This document shows positions 8,822 through 18,800 of a DNA stretch of 64,000 nt, in pieces. This DNA comes from JAAXIE01 sp965263155. GTDB taxonomy: Bacteria; Chloroflexota; Dehalococcoidia; Lucifugimonadales; JAAXIE01. The translations under genes were made by a program, and so were the position numbers. Every line of letters begins with the position of its first letter. Position 1 is the first letter of the stretch. The stretch covers positions 2,542,001 through 2,606,000 of the forward strand of contig OZ253586.1 of NCBI GenBank assembly GCA_965263155.1. The letters run 5' to 3'. The notes beneath the pieces were generated by a model that was given only the letters and a program-made list of their open reading frames with translations, ran no database searches and had not been told where the DNA came from.

Positions 8822-9637
8822 CTATTCCCGCCGTTCGTCGTTATCCAAGCGACGCTCAAGCCGTTCGAGGGCGGCTTGGGTTGCCCTTATCTCCCGCAGC
8901 AGATCGTCCCTCGACACCGGAGTCTCCAACTCGCGCAGCCGCTCGGCCTTAACCTCATCGAGGTTGTTGATGATGATGGCTATGAACATATTGATTACCA
9001 CGAAGGTGCCTATCACCACGAAGGTTACGAAGTAGACCCAAGCCCACGAGTAGGCCTCCATTGCGGTGTTCATCACCTCGGTCCAGCCCTCCAAGGTGAT
9101 GATGTTGAACAGCGTCAACACCGAGATACCGAGGTTGCGCCAGTTCTCTGGGTCGTGCTCATGGAACAGGTGGTAGCCCATGATGGCATAGATGTAGACC
9201 ACGATGCCCATCAGCATCATCACATGGCCCACGCTGGGGATGGAGCGCACCAGAGCAGCGACAATGAGGCGCAGGTCTTGGATCGTGGTGATCAGCCTCA
9301 CCACCCGCAGCAGGCGGGCCAATCGGGTGATCATGGCGAAGTCTCCGGTAGCAGGCACCAGTGCGAGGACGATCACCAAGAAGTCGAATACGTTCCAGCC
9401 CTCTCGGAAGTAGCGGTGGGGTCGAGGGGCCAACGCCAGCATCTTTAACAGCGCTTCGACGATAAAGATGCCCAAGGCGACTCGATTGCCCAGATGGAGC
9501 CAGTCACCGTACTGTCTCTCCACGCTGGGGGAGGTGCCCAGACCCAACAACACAGCATTGGCTAGGATGACAGCGATGATGAAGTATTCAAACCAGTTGG
9601 ACCCCACCAACCGGTGCGAAAGGTGGACAGCCCGCAT
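8822..9637 (-). CDS. Voltage-gated cation channel, single-domain (NaChBac/CavMr type)
   Basis: This is a six-helix ion-transport protein that would assemble as a tetramer in the inner membrane. S1 starts at NWFEYFIIAVILANAV. S4 carries four arginines at three-residue spacing (105, 108, 111, 114 in RLARLLRVVR), the voltage sensor. The pore loop holds TLEGWTEVM at about 181-189, and S6 is FVVIGTFVVINMFIAIIINN. The C-terminus (DDLLREIRATQAALERLERRL) is a predicted coiled coil typical of bacterial tetramers. Bacterial Na+ channels usually have TLESW; a Gly at that position is linked to calcium selectivity in the CavMr channel. I took the ATG at 9637; a GTG at 9697 would add 20 residues. It is last in the minus-strand sppA cluster. 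Confidence 0.85.
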   Translation of the reverse strand: MRAVHLSHRLVGSNWFEYFIIAVILANAVLLGLGTSPSVERQYGDWLHLGNRVALGIFIVEALLKMLALAPRPHRYFREGWNVFDFLVIVLALVPATGDFAMITRLARLLRVVRLITTIQDLRLIVAALVRSIPSVGHVMMLMGIVVYIYAIMGYHLFHEHDPENWRNLGISVLTLFNIITLEGWTEVMNTAMEAYSWAWVYFVTFVVIGTFVVINMFIAIIINNLDEVKAERLRELETPVSRDDLLREIRATQAALERLERRLDNDERRE

Positions 9638-9756
9638 AGCGCCTGCGGGCTTTGCGGCATTTTCGTTAAGTGCAGGTCCAGACAATCGGACGACCACATC
9701 CGCGCTTCACAGGCTAAATTCCTCCGTTAGGCGCCACTGTCTCAAGACGCCATGTC

Positions 9757-11163
9757 CTACGGGAAGCGCTCTGTCAGCCCCTGCAGAGCGATGTTGGCAT
9801 CGCGCCGCAGCCTGTCGGAATTAGTCCTCTCCTGGTCTACTGCCTTGAACACGTCTACGGTGAAGGGACGCCAAGAATTGCGCAGCCCTCGGATGGCCCC
9901 CTCTTCCCTCCCAACCCCGTCAACCAGCAGTGTGTACACGGGCAGCAGGAGGCTGTCTTGTGGCAAGTCTCTGACCTTGCGTCCAAGTTCTCCAAAGTCC
10001 AAGTTGAATTGGTCCAATGCCTTCAGAACGTCAATGCGATCACACCCGCCTTCGGTTTCCTGCCAGTCGTTATAGTCCCCCTGGAAGTCGCTCCATTTGG
10101 CAAGCAGGCGCCTATAGGCGTTCTCGAAATCCAGCAGCTTTGCCAAGTCCTCGGCGGGGTCGTCGTCCTCAAGTTCCTTGATCGTCTTTCTAGTCTCTCT
10201 GAGTAGAGACTGGCTCTGCGCAATGCTGTTTTCCATCTCCTCCAAGGTGCCTTCCATCTCCTCCAATGGAGGCGGTGGCTCTTCTCCATCGGAGGGGGCC
10301 GAGGGGGCCGGGGGGATCAAGGAGGCGCTCAGGCTGCGAAGCGTACTTCGTTCCGCTGCCGCCGCTATGCGCAGGGGATCGGTCATGCTGTCGGTGGCAT
10401 CCAGGGAGGGCAACGCATAAATCGCATCTACTATGTCACCATAGTTACTGGCCAACCGCGAAAGTCGCGCCATCAGCTCGTCGGGGTCCAGCCTCTCAGC
10501 TTGTTTCAGCAGGCCATCATAGTCGTCGTGGAGGCCTTCCCACTCCATCTTCAATGAATCGAAGGCCTCGGAGAATTCAAGCACCTCTGCCTCGCTTGGG
10601 GCTTCCTCAAGCTCCTCACGCGATTCGTCGATCTTGTCCTCGACCTGTTTCTGAGCACTCGCAGAACCGTCCCGACGTTGCTCCATCACCTCGAAGAAGG
10701 AGAGATTATTGGGCTGCCAGCGGTCCCGGAGCGTACGGTAGGCGGCCTCTTCCTCTTCCGCAGCCTGGATGAGTGCGTCAGCCAACTCTAGGGTGTGGGA
10801 GTTTCGAGGGAGGCCTCGGGCCTGTTCTGTAACCTCGTTGAACCCGACGGCGAAACCACGCAGAGCCTCGTATACCGTGCTTCCATGGCAGGCAGTAAGC
10901 CCTACGCGCCACTCGTCGAACTCTTGATGGAACTGGTCCCAGTCGTCATCGAGGGCCTGCTTCTGCTTCAGGAATTTCTCCGTCGCCATCCGTGCGCTCT
11001 CCGGCAGGGGAGTGGCGGACAGCGCGTAGCTCGTGTCCGGGACTACCGTGATGGGGCCGGGGTAGTAGTCGTCCGTATCATCGCAAGCCACCACAGAGCC
11101 GAGCAGCAGCGCCACCAGTAGCAGCGTCAGACAGCACCCGAATCGCGCTTTCGAAAACAGCAT
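9757..11163 (-). CDS. Internally duplicated coiled-coil lipoprotein
   Basis: I do not recognise the family. A signal peptide ends at VVAC (Cys27), so it is a lipoprotein. The mature part is acidic and highly helical. Two homologous units are visible: residues ~70-180 and ~353-462. Matched landmarks are DQFHQEFDEW / SDFQGDYNDW, a single Cys in LTACHG / EGGCDR, YEALRGF / LKALDQF, ARGLPRNSH / VRDLPQDSL, TLRDRWQPNN / GLRNSWRPFT and FFEVMEQRRD / VFKAVDQERT. A Pro-rich loop (PPAPSAPSDG) and Glu-rich coiled coils lie between them. A clear AGAGGAATAAG site precedes the ATG. It sits 28 nt after the DUF4350-like gene and 119 nt before the channel gene as annotated, so a common transcript is likely. Confidence 0.75.
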   Translation of the reverse strand: MLFSKARFGCCLTLLLVALLLGSVVACDDTDDYYPGPITVVPDTSYALSATPLPESARMATEKFLKQKQALDDDWDQFHQEFDEWRVGLTACHGSTVYEALRGFAVGFNEVTEQARGLPRNSHTLELADALIQAAEEEEAAYRTLRDRWQPNNLSFFEVMEQRRDGSASAQKQVEDKIDESREELEEAPSEAEVLEFSEAFDSLKMEWEGLHDDYDGLLKQAERLDPDELMARLSRLASNYGDIVDAIYALPSLDATDSMTDPLRIAAAAERSTLRSLSASLIPPAPSAPSDGEEPPPPLEEMEGTLEEMENSIAQSQSLLRETRKTIKELEDDDPAEDLAKLLDFENAYRRLLAKWSDFQGDYNDWQETEGGCDRIDVLKALDQFNLDFGELGRKVRDLPQDSLLLPVYTLLVDGVGREEGAIRGLRNSWRPFTVDVFKAVDQERTNSDRLRRDANIALQGLTERFP

Positions 11164-11191
11164 TCTTATTCCTCTAAGGCCCGAGGTCGCT

Positions 11192-12538
11192 CTATTGCCG
11201 CGGGTTATTTGTATCCAAGGGCCGCTGCGCCCCGGCGGGTCCCTTTAGCACCCCTAAGGAATCACTCACCAGATCGCTTCTGAATGCGCCACCGAGCAAG
11301 CGCGACACCGCACTCGTCAAGGTTTCGGGTGTGTCGGCCAACACCACCAGCACCTGCCTGTCCTGGTTTTGGTCGAGCACGGTGACTGCTGTGCCCTCCA
11401 GCCCCAACTCGAGGGCGAAGGGCGTACCCAGCGTGTCGTCAACTCGCACTCCTGCGGCTTGCAGGTATTGGCTCACTTCGGCAACATCGTCGTACAGGCC
11501 TAGAAACACAGTGTCCCTACTTATGTCTTCTACTCCGCTTATTTCCGCCGACAACCCGTAGGCAGCTAACCCGTTCTTCAAGTCCAAGCCAATGCTGGTG
11601 AAGGATGGGTCGGCCAACAGGATATCGACGTCGCCACTATAGAGGTGAGGGAAATCCGTCAACTCGTAACTCCGCTCACTGGTTGTCAGGTAGTCGGCTA
11701 TGTTGGAGAGCAGCTTGCCGTTATCCAGCAGCGCATCTTGCGGAGGCGTCATAAAGGTGAAGTCGGCGATGGACAATACGTTGCGCCTGTCACCCCACGC
11801 TATGGGGGAGTGCCTGTCGGTGGACTCCAGCAACGAGGACTCGGTATTGAGGTCCGTGAATGCTAGACCAGAGCCCGTCGACTGTATGGAACCTGCCCCA
11901 TACAGGGTGATGGAGTCCAACCCAGCGGTAAGCGCGTCCGGCTGGAAGTCCCTGATGAATATGTTGCTAAAATTAAGGTCATGTTCCACTTGGTTATACA
12001 GGTAGTCGGGCTGGAATTTGAGGCCGAAACTCTCCGCCAAGCTGTTGATCTGATGCGGGCGACCCGGGTCGGAGACGAGGAGAAGCTTCCCGCCCTTTTG
12101 CACGAACCGCTCCACCAAGGCCGCTTCCCGTGGACCGAAGCCGTTCTTGGGAAGAATGACCGCGAAGCTATCGGCCCCCCGCAGACCCGCCTCTAACATC
12201 TGCAGGCGGCTCGCCTCGTCTAACGGCTCGAACCCTCCAAGTAGCCTCATGTCGTACCCACGGCCAGACACTCGCGTCTGGATGGACAGCAACTCGTCTA
12301 TCACAAACGCGTTGCTATGCAGAGCGTCCACCAGCAGGAGCCCGCTCTGCACTTGGGGAGTGGTAAGGTCTGTTGCCGCTCTGGGGAGCAGGCCTGGAGA
12401 TGTTGGATAGTGGAGCGGAACCTCCACCTGCGGCGGAGGCTCATACCCCCGACTATAAAAAAGGAAGTAGGCAGCCCCGAAAGCCGCGAGGCCAGTGACG
12501 ATGGGCAACAGTACCAGCAGCGTCAGTCTAAGGATCAT
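11192..12538 (-). CDS. Membrane-anchored DUF4350-like protein
   Basis: This is a 448-residue protein with one N-terminal transmembrane helix (about residues 5-27) and a large outside domain. The first half resembles the GldG/DUF4350 type of amidotransferase-like fold: SGLLLVDALHSNAFVIDELLSI, YDMRLLGG, ADSFAVILPKNGFGPREAALVERFVQKGGKLLLVSDPG. Such proteins are often coded beside ABC or membrane-complex genes, but their role is poorly known. Its ATG overlaps the end of the sppA-like gene by 11 nt, so translation is probably coupled. Functional assignment is tentative. Confidence 0.65.
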   Translation of the reverse strand: MILRLTLLVLLPIVTGLAAFGAAYFLFYSRGYEPPPQVEVPLHYPTSPGLLPRAATDLTTPQVQSGLLLVDALHSNAFVIDELLSIQTRVSGRGYDMRLLGGFEPLDEASRLQMLEAGLRGADSFAVILPKNGFGPREAALVERFVQKGGKLLLVSDPGRPHQINSLAESFGLKFQPDYLYNQVEHDLNFSNIFIRDFQPDALTAGLDSITLYGAGSIQSTGSGLAFTDLNTESSLLESTDRHSPIAWGDRRNVLSIADFTFMTPPQDALLDNGKLLSNIADYLTTSERSYELTDFPHLYSGDVDILLADPSFTSIGLDLKNGLAAYGLSAEISGVEDISRDTVFLGLYDDVAEVSQYLQAAGVRVDDTLGTPFALELGLEGTAVTVLDQNQDRQVLVVLADTPETLTSAVSRLLGGAFRSDLVSDSLGVLKGPAGAQRPLDTNNPRQ

Positions 12539-13574
12539 AGCCCAAATACAGGTAGTAAATGTTGGGGTGATTCATCTCCAAGGGGAGACTTGGCAATGGG
12601 TCTTCCTGGTCCGGGTTACGAATCCCCGATGTAGCCAGATCTCGCAAGGTCTCCAATGTTGCTGCACCGCCCGAGGAGCGAGCCACCTGGGTCTGAAGGA
12701 CAGGACTGGAGGCACCGCCCTCTCGCAGAGGCTCGACGAGCAACTGGGACAAGGGAGACTGCGGCCCGTCGGTCAGAGGTTCTAGGATACGGGCTAGGTC
12801 TTCAGCAAAGCGTCTCTGGACTTCAGTGTTTACGTCCACCAAACCGTAGTTGGAGATTCCAGCAAGCTCCGCCGCCTTCTCTAGGGCATCGGTGTCGGAG
12901 CCCAGCTCATCAACCAAGCCCAATCGCAGAGCTTCTCCGCCAGAATAGATTCTCGCTTCCATCAGCTGCTCCGCTGAAAGGCGGAGCTTGCCTCTGCGTT
13001 CGGCGATTACCATCTCAGCGAAGGCCCTCTTGAGTTCGTTCACAATCCCAAGCCAGTCCCGCCTAGAAAATCCGGACAGTTTGTAGGGTCCGCTGGCCAC
13101 CACGCCCTCGTCCGGCAGCGGAGGAATCAGCGGGCCGGCGAAGGCGACCACACCCACGCTCCCCACCAGGACTGAAGGCGTTGCATAGGTGTGGTTGGCC
13201 CCCATGGCCATCATGTACCCGCCGCTGGCGACTAGATCATTCATCACCAGCACCACGGGCTTTTCTTCTCGCAACGCTCTGGTCTCGTTGTACAGGCGCT
13301 CGCTGGCAGCAGCTCCCCCTCCGGGCGAGGCAAGCCTGATCACGACTGCCTTTATGGAGTCGTCTTGGCGGGCGTAGTTCAGGTGTTCGCCGATGAGGTA
13401 TCCCGAGAAATCCCCTATGACGGTGTAGGGCACAGTTATGACGCCGATCTTGGGCTTGCCGGGGAATACGAAAACGAATATCAGCAGACCTGCCGCGATA
13501 CCCAGACCAGCTATAACCAGTACGCCAGTATATCTACTGGTCAGGAGCCGTCCCAATGCGGAGAGAAAGCCCAT
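12528..13574 (-). CDS. sppA: Signal peptide peptidase SppA-like protease (peptidase S49)
   Basis: This is an inner-membrane serine protease that cleaves remnant signal peptides or other membrane-embedded peptides. An N-terminal transmembrane helix (about 17-38) is followed by the S49 core: IKAVVIRLASPGGGAAASE, PVVLVMNDLVASGGYMMAMGAN with the likely nucleophile Ser117, then GSVGVV and a Lys165 (GPYKLSGF) at the spacing expected for the Ser/Lys dyad. RIYSGGEALRLGLVDELG is the usual C-terminal family motif. At 348 residues it is a short, single-domain type. It is the first gene of the minus-strand cluster and overlaps the next one. Confidence 0.9.
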   Translation of the reverse strand: MGFLSALGRLLTSRYTGVLVIAGLGIAAGLLIFVFVFPGKPKIGVITVPYTVIGDFSGYLIGEHLNYARQDDSIKAVVIRLASPGGGAAASERLYNETRALREEKPVVLVMNDLVASGGYMMAMGANHTYATPSVLVGSVGVVAFAGPLIPPLPDEGVVASGPYKLSGFSRRDWLGIVNELKRAFAEMVIAERRGKLRLSAEQLMEARIYSGGEALRLGLVDELGSDTDALEKAAELAGISNYGLVDVNTEVQRRFAEDLARILEPLTDGPQSPLSQLLVEPLREGGASSPVLQTQVARSSGGAATLETLRDLATSGIRNPDQEDPLPSLPLEMNHPNIYYLYLGYDP

Positions 13575-13943
13575 GACCTAGAGGGGCAGTGCCGGGGCTG
13601 TGGATTCTACGTGTGACCAGCGCAAGTGTGCCTTAACATCCCTGTCCCACCCAAGCCAGTCGGCTGGGACTCGTTCGCAGTGGGGGGAGTTTCCGGATGA
13701 TACGTGCCTCAAAGGTCGAAGATAAAGTGTAGATGACCATATCTAGGTTACCTCAAAGTTAGCATACTCAAACTGCGTTGTGTAGTCCCCATATCGGGCA
13801 TTCCGGTCGACCAACCCACTCGGCATGGCGTCACGACCTCCCATGTTATACTCTGCGCGGCTCGGACACGGGGCCATATCCCCTAGTTTAAAGGGGCTGG
13901 ACCGATGAGGCCGGGCCACGAGAAGAATGCTAACGGAGGTACT
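13575..13943. other. Intergenic region between divergent genes
   Basis: This 369-nt gap separates the divergent sppA-like gene and the small membrane protein gene. It presumably holds both promoters. I see no convincing boxes, repeat or RNA gene. Confidence 0.5.
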
Positions 13944-14414
13944 ATGGTCACGCTGAACATCGACCAAGAGAAGCTGACGGTAGTGAAGAAGCCGGCTGGA
14001 ATTTACCTCATCTCGGTTGCCGTGCTGGTCGCCCTTTACTTCATCCTGACCCCGTTCTTCTCCGAGTCCTTCGACGTCCAGATCGTCTGGCATGTGTTGG
14101 ACGTGCTAATGCTCCTCGGACTGCTAGTCGCTTTGGGCATGAACTATCTCTACAAGCGCGACAAGGCCGACAGTGACGCAGGCACCACGATCACCCGCCA
14201 TTACCTTGAGGCGAACGTCCTCTTCTTCCTCACCGCTGGCCTCACCATTGCGTTCCTGTATAACTGGTTTTCGCTTCTGTCCCACGGCAACGATTACCTC
14301 TATGGCAACGCTCCTGCTTGGAACATCTGGAATGTCATCGATATCGTGTTGCCCATAACCTTTGGCGTAACCGGTTGCCGTCTCTGGCGAGAGGTGTCTC
14401 AATCCAGCGCCTAA
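13944..14414 (+). CDS. Four-helix membrane protein of unknown function
   Basis: This 156-residue protein has four predicted membrane helices (roughly residues 17-38, 48-67, 87-107 and 126-146). I do not recognise the family. The ATG at 13944 is chosen over an upstream one at 13905 because GGAGGT lies five bases ahead of it. The N-terminus (VTLNIDQEKLTVVKKPAG) is cytoplasm-like. A 13-bp hairpin follows the stop, so it is probably monocistronic. Confidence 0.75.
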   Translation: MVTLNIDQEKLTVVKKPAGIYLISVAVLVALYFILTPFFSESFDVQIVWHVLDVLMLLGLLVALGMNYLYKRDKADSDAGTTITRHYLEANVLFFLTAGLTIAFLYNWFSLLSHGNDYLYGNAPAWNIWNVIDIVLPITFGVTGCRLWREVSQSSA

Positions 14415-14436
14415 ACACCAAACGCAGTCTTCATCG

Positions 14437-14465
14437 AGTAGCCCCTACTGTTAGTAGAGGCTACT
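14437..14465 (+). terminator. Hairpin after the small membrane protein
   Basis: AGTAGCCCCTACT (14437-14449) pairs with AGTAGAGGCTACT (14453-14465) with one mismatch and a 3-nt loop. It separates the membrane protein from the DUF3574 gene and supports a late start for the latter. Confidence 0.55.
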
Positions 14466-14476
14466 CCTCTGGCGCT

Positions 14477-14881
14477 TTGGTATTCTGCCTCGCCTTGGCC
14501 GTCGCATCGGCAACGGCCTGCGCCGCCGATGCTGAGCCTCCCTGCCCCGAAGGCGCCGACTCGTGGGTCAAATACGAGGTCTTCATGGGACGGGGCAACG
14601 CTGACGGCGAGATTGTGGATGACGCAGCTTGGGACGCTTTCCTCGCAGATACAGCCACTCCACGGTTCCCCGATGGCCTGACGGTCCTCGACGCCTACGG
14701 TCAGTGGCGCAATCCGGAAGGAGTAGTGGATAGAGAGCGCTCCAAGGTGCTGGTCGTCCTCGCCCGGCGGGGCGAGGAACCGTTGAGTCTCATCCACGAG
14801 GTTTCGGACGAGTACAAGCGCCTCTTCAACCAAGACGCGGTGCTACAAGCCTCCAGCGATACGTGCGTCGCGTTCCGCTGA
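14477..14881 (+). CDS. DUF3574 family protein, exported
   Basis: The body matches the DUF3574 pattern: KYEVFMGRGNADGEIVDDAAWDAFL, TPRFPDGLTVLDAYGQWRN and RERSKVLVVLARRGEE. The N-terminal segment (VFCLALAVASATACAADAEPPC) is a signal or lipoprotein leader. No ATG lies in a suitable place; a TTG at 14477 gives a clean leader and falls after the terminator hairpin, so I use it. The reading frame is open further upstream. The function of the family is unknown. Confidence 0.75.
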   Translation: MVFCLALAVASATACAADAEPPCPEGADSWVKYEVFMGRGNADGEIVDDAAWDAFLADTATPRFPDGLTVLDAYGQWRNPEGVVDRERSKVLVVLARRGEEPLSLIHEVSDEYKRLFNQDAVLQASSDTCVAFR

Positions 14882-14912
14882 GCGCCTTACTACGCTAGTC
14901 TGAGATGGCGTG

Positions 14913-15737
14913 TTATGCGAACGGCTCCCGGGCGGCTATCAGCTTGATGTAATCATGAACCAGCCGGTCAAGCTCCCCGCCTTCGGTGTAATTGGCTGGT
15001 ACTGCGCATCGGACTCGCCCCTCTCGCACGAACGTCTCCGCTTTCTCGCGGGCGTTCCGGGTATGGGGCCGGTAGACCGCGATGGAGAGCCCTCCCTGAT
15101 CCTTCACCAACCGGAAGCACGGGACATCCGTCACGCCGTCACCGATGTACACCATGTTCTCGAAGGGGACAGGCCTGTCTTTTTTCTCCACGTAGCGGTT
15201 GATGGCAGTGTTGTCGCTAAGGTCGTGGGCCCCCTTATTGATGCGGAACAGGTACTGGGTCTTGGTCGTATAGTTAATCGCCAAGGCCGGCCAGACAGCC
15301 ACGCCGTTCTGGTCGAAGAGAAACCTGGAGGCATATATCTTGGCGAACTTGGGCGCTATGGGCGTTCCTTCGATGATCTCAGCATTGCCTGAGGAGACGA
15401 TGTAATGCTCGACACGGACCCCCTCGGCCCGGCCATACTTGTTCACCCGGTCGAACCAGTCGCGGACGCCTTCGAATAGCTCGATATCCTGGCTGCCTGC
15501 CCTAAAGTCCTCCCGCCTGACGGGCACCCTCGCCTCATCGGCCTTCTTCAACATCTCGTACATGTACATCAGGATGCCATCAGCCTGATGTACTTCAGAG
15601 AGCCGGTCGACCCCAGCCCAGAAGTCATCGGGAGTCATGCCGACATCGGGGATGAACTGACGCTCCTGAACGTTCCCCGGAGCAAGTGTCCCGTCGAAGT
15701 CGTACACGATGGCCATAGGTATGCGCCTGCGAGGCAT
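14913..15737 (-). CDS. HAD-superfamily phosphatase
   Basis: This is a cytoplasmic haloacid-dehalogenase-like hydrolase that probably removes phosphate from a small molecule. Motif I is DFDGTLAPG (Asp13 nucleophile, Asp15), motif II is the Ser in HYIVSSGNAEI, and motif IV is VYIGDGVTDVPCF. A large helical cap lies between motifs I and II (QFIPDVGMTPDDFW through ELFEGVRDWFD), as in C1-cap members. The ATG at 15737 follows GGGAG, and the frame upstream looks non-coding. It converges with the DUF3574 gene (31-nt gap). The substrate cannot be inferred. Confidence 0.85.
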   Translation of the reverse strand: MPRRRIPMAIVYDFDGTLAPGNVQERQFIPDVGMTPDDFWAGVDRLSEVHQADGILMYMYEMLKKADEARVPVRREDFRAGSQDIELFEGVRDWFDRVNKYGRAEGVRVEHYIVSSGNAEIIEGTPIAPKFAKIYASRFLFDQNGVAVWPALAINYTTKTQYLFRINKGAHDLSDNTAINRYVEKKDRPVPFENMVYIGDGVTDVPCFRLVKDQGGLSIAVYRPHTRNAREKAETFVREGRVRCAVPANYTEGGELDRLVHDYIKLIAAREPFA

Positions 15738-15876
15738 AAGCGTCTCCCTTACCCTCCACGACCGACCAGCCTGAAATCCCGCCGTCCACATTATAGGTCG
15801 AACTCCCAGGCAAACCAGATAAGCACACGTCGTACCGGACGGGGTGGCTAGAGGACAGGTCCCCGACTATCGGGGC

Positions 15877-18800
15877 CTAGGGTCTGCCCCACACCCGGTA
15901 GAAAAGAGTAACCAACAATACTGCGTCGAGGCAGACCAAGGCCACTATCACCAACACCAGCCACAGTGGGAACGGTTGGGGAGCTGTCAGTGGGCTCACG
16001 ACAATGGGCACAATTGGGGGCGGCGCGACGGGCGGGGCCTCCGATATGCTGCCTTCCGACAAGACGATGGTTGGAGCGAGGCCTGCCGTCTCATCAACCT
16101 CCGGTCCCTCTTCAGAGACCGCTACCGGTTCCCAAGCCTCCACGGTCGCCACAACCTCAGTAGTCACCACTGCTGCTTCGGGCCCCGTATCGCTAAAGTC
16201 GGTGAAGGGGCTGGCGGGGCCGGTGTCCGACCTACTATTTGTAGCCGTACCAGCACCCATGGATAAGTCATCGGTCGAATCGCTGGCGACTACGTCTACA
16301 GGTGCGATCACCTCGGGGACAGTATCAGCATGGGACGCCGGGAGCACATCGGCGGACGTGGTGGACTTCGAGATGGCTTCTTCGGGAGTTTCTGGCACTA
16401 GTTCCTCCACATCCATAACGTTGACGGTCACATAGATGCTGCCGTGCCCTCCCATGCCATCGCCTGCGGTCACCCTCACCAAGTAGGAAGAGCGACTCTC
16501 AAAATCGAACGGTCTCTTGGCCACCATCAGCCCCGTCTTGGCTTCCATGGCGAAAGCGCCAGAGCCATCTCCCGACAACGAGTAGGCCAGCGTATCCCCT
16601 TCAGGGTCGTTGGCAAGGAGCGGTTCTCCGACAACGGCCCCTGCGGGTGAGTTCTCAGGCAGAGCCAGCACGACAACCGTCTCGCGGCTGAATGTTGGGG
16701 CTTCGTTCACGTCTGTAACTTCAATGCTCAGGCCGACCTCGTCACTACCACCCCGACCATCCTTTACGCCGACCTTCATTCCGTAGGAAGCGCGGGACTC
16801 GTGGTCCAGCCGCTCTTTGGTCATCACCTGCCCAGTGTTAGTCCCTATCGCGAATGCGCTGGCGTCGTCTCCAGACAAGAAGTAAGCTAACCGGTCTTCC
16901 TCCGGATCAAGTGCCGTGAAGGGCTCACCCACCGCGGTGCCTGACGGGGAGTTCTCACCAACGATGAAATATGTGGAGATCAAACTGCTCAAAATGGGCG
17001 GTTCGTTAACGTCACTGACTTCTATATTCACATCAATAGAGTCCTGACCTCCTCGGCCATCCTCCACCCTCACCTCAACCTTATACGTGGGGCGGATTTC
17101 TCGGTCCAATATCTCGCTAGTCCTAATCTGCCCTGTCCCAGCATCGACCCTGAAAGCCAACTCATCGGTGCCACTGAGGGAGTAGGCCAGCGTGTCGCCG
17201 TCTGGGTCGGTCGCATGCACGGGAAACCCAACAACCGTGTCTACCGGCGAGTTCTCCGGCACCGAGCGCGTCGCAGCCGTGCCCTCGCCAAACACGGGAA
17301 CCGTCAACTGCAACACAGTGATGCTGAGCACAAGGCTACCCACGCCTCCTTTGGGGTCGGCAGCATGCAATGTCACTTGATACACACCAGGTCTCAGGTA
17401 AATCAGCCTTTTTGCGATACTCACTTGCCCGCTGGCTGGGTCGACCTCAAAGAAGGCTGAGTCCTTTCCCGTTAACAGATAGGTCAAGCCGTCACCATTT
17501 AAGTCCGTCGCCATAACGGGAACACCCGCTCGCGCTCCCGGCCGGCCAATCGCTATCTCCCGACTAGCCTCCCCGCCCTCAGCGAAGCTAGGAGGGAAGT
17601 TGAAAAGAACCACCGCAGGCGCAGCATCCGCCCCCGATGGGGACAAGGTGACGACTACGGCAGGACCAACAACGGGACCGGCAGCAACGCTGGCAGCTTT
17701 CCTGCCGGTGCCCGTCCCATCATCATAGGCCACAGTCGCGCGCAATAAGTTTCCGTGGTTGGATGATTCCGGGATGTACGTGTGCGACATAGCTCCCACA
17801 ATAGGTGCCCAGACTGGCTCCGGCTGGGCGGGTGAACTCTCCCACTGCCACGTCTCGTTGGCCACATCGCTGTCAGCGTCGCTCAAGGTGCCCACAACTG
17901 CTTCGCCTACAATGGGCGCGTAGGTGGAGAGGCCAACCACACCCAGCTGGTCCACTCCCACAGTAGGCGGGCTGATCGCCAACCTGCGAATGCCCGTCCC
18001 GTCGCCATATATCACCGTGACCCGCAGCAGCCTTCCGGCATCAACGGCCAGCGGAGTGTAGCTGGACGACTCCGCACCCACTATTGGAGTCCAGACCGCC
18101 TCGGCTAGCTCAGGCGAACTTTCCCACTGCCACGCCTCGTGGGTGAGGTCACCGTCACCGTCGGTCAAGGTTCCCACAACTTCTTCGCCCACGACGGGCG
18201 CGTAGGTCGAAAGCCCAACTGAACCCAGCTGGTCCACTGCCACAGTAGGCAGACTGATCGCCGACCTGCGAATGTCCGTTCCGTCGTCGTATCTCACCGT
18301 AGCCCGCAGCAGTTCTCCGGCATCCATCGCCTGAGGAGTGTAGCTGGGCGACTCCGCACCCACTATGGAAGTCCAGACCGGCTCCGGCTGAAGCGGCGAG
18401 CTCTCCCATTGCCACAGCTCGTTAGTGATGTCACCGTCAGCGTCGGTCAAGGTGCCCACAACCACTTCGCCTACAATGGGCGCGTAGGTAGAGAGGCCAA
18501 CCACACCCAGCTGGTCCACTGCCAAAGTGGGCGGACTCATTGCCGATCTGCCGCTGCCCGTGCCGTCGTCGTATGTCACCGTGGCCCGCAAGAGTTTGCC
18601 TGTGTCCTCCAACACCGGGGTGTACGTCGCTCCGTGTGCCCTGGTGATGGCATCCCAAACCAGCTCCTCTTGGTCGGCCGGGCTCTGCCAGACCCACACC
18701 GAGTTAGTCACACCGCCATCGGCGTCGGTCAGTGTCGCCGTCACTGCTTCGCCCACCAAAGGTTCGTTTGGCCGCAACGTCACCGTACCCCGCTGGTCTA

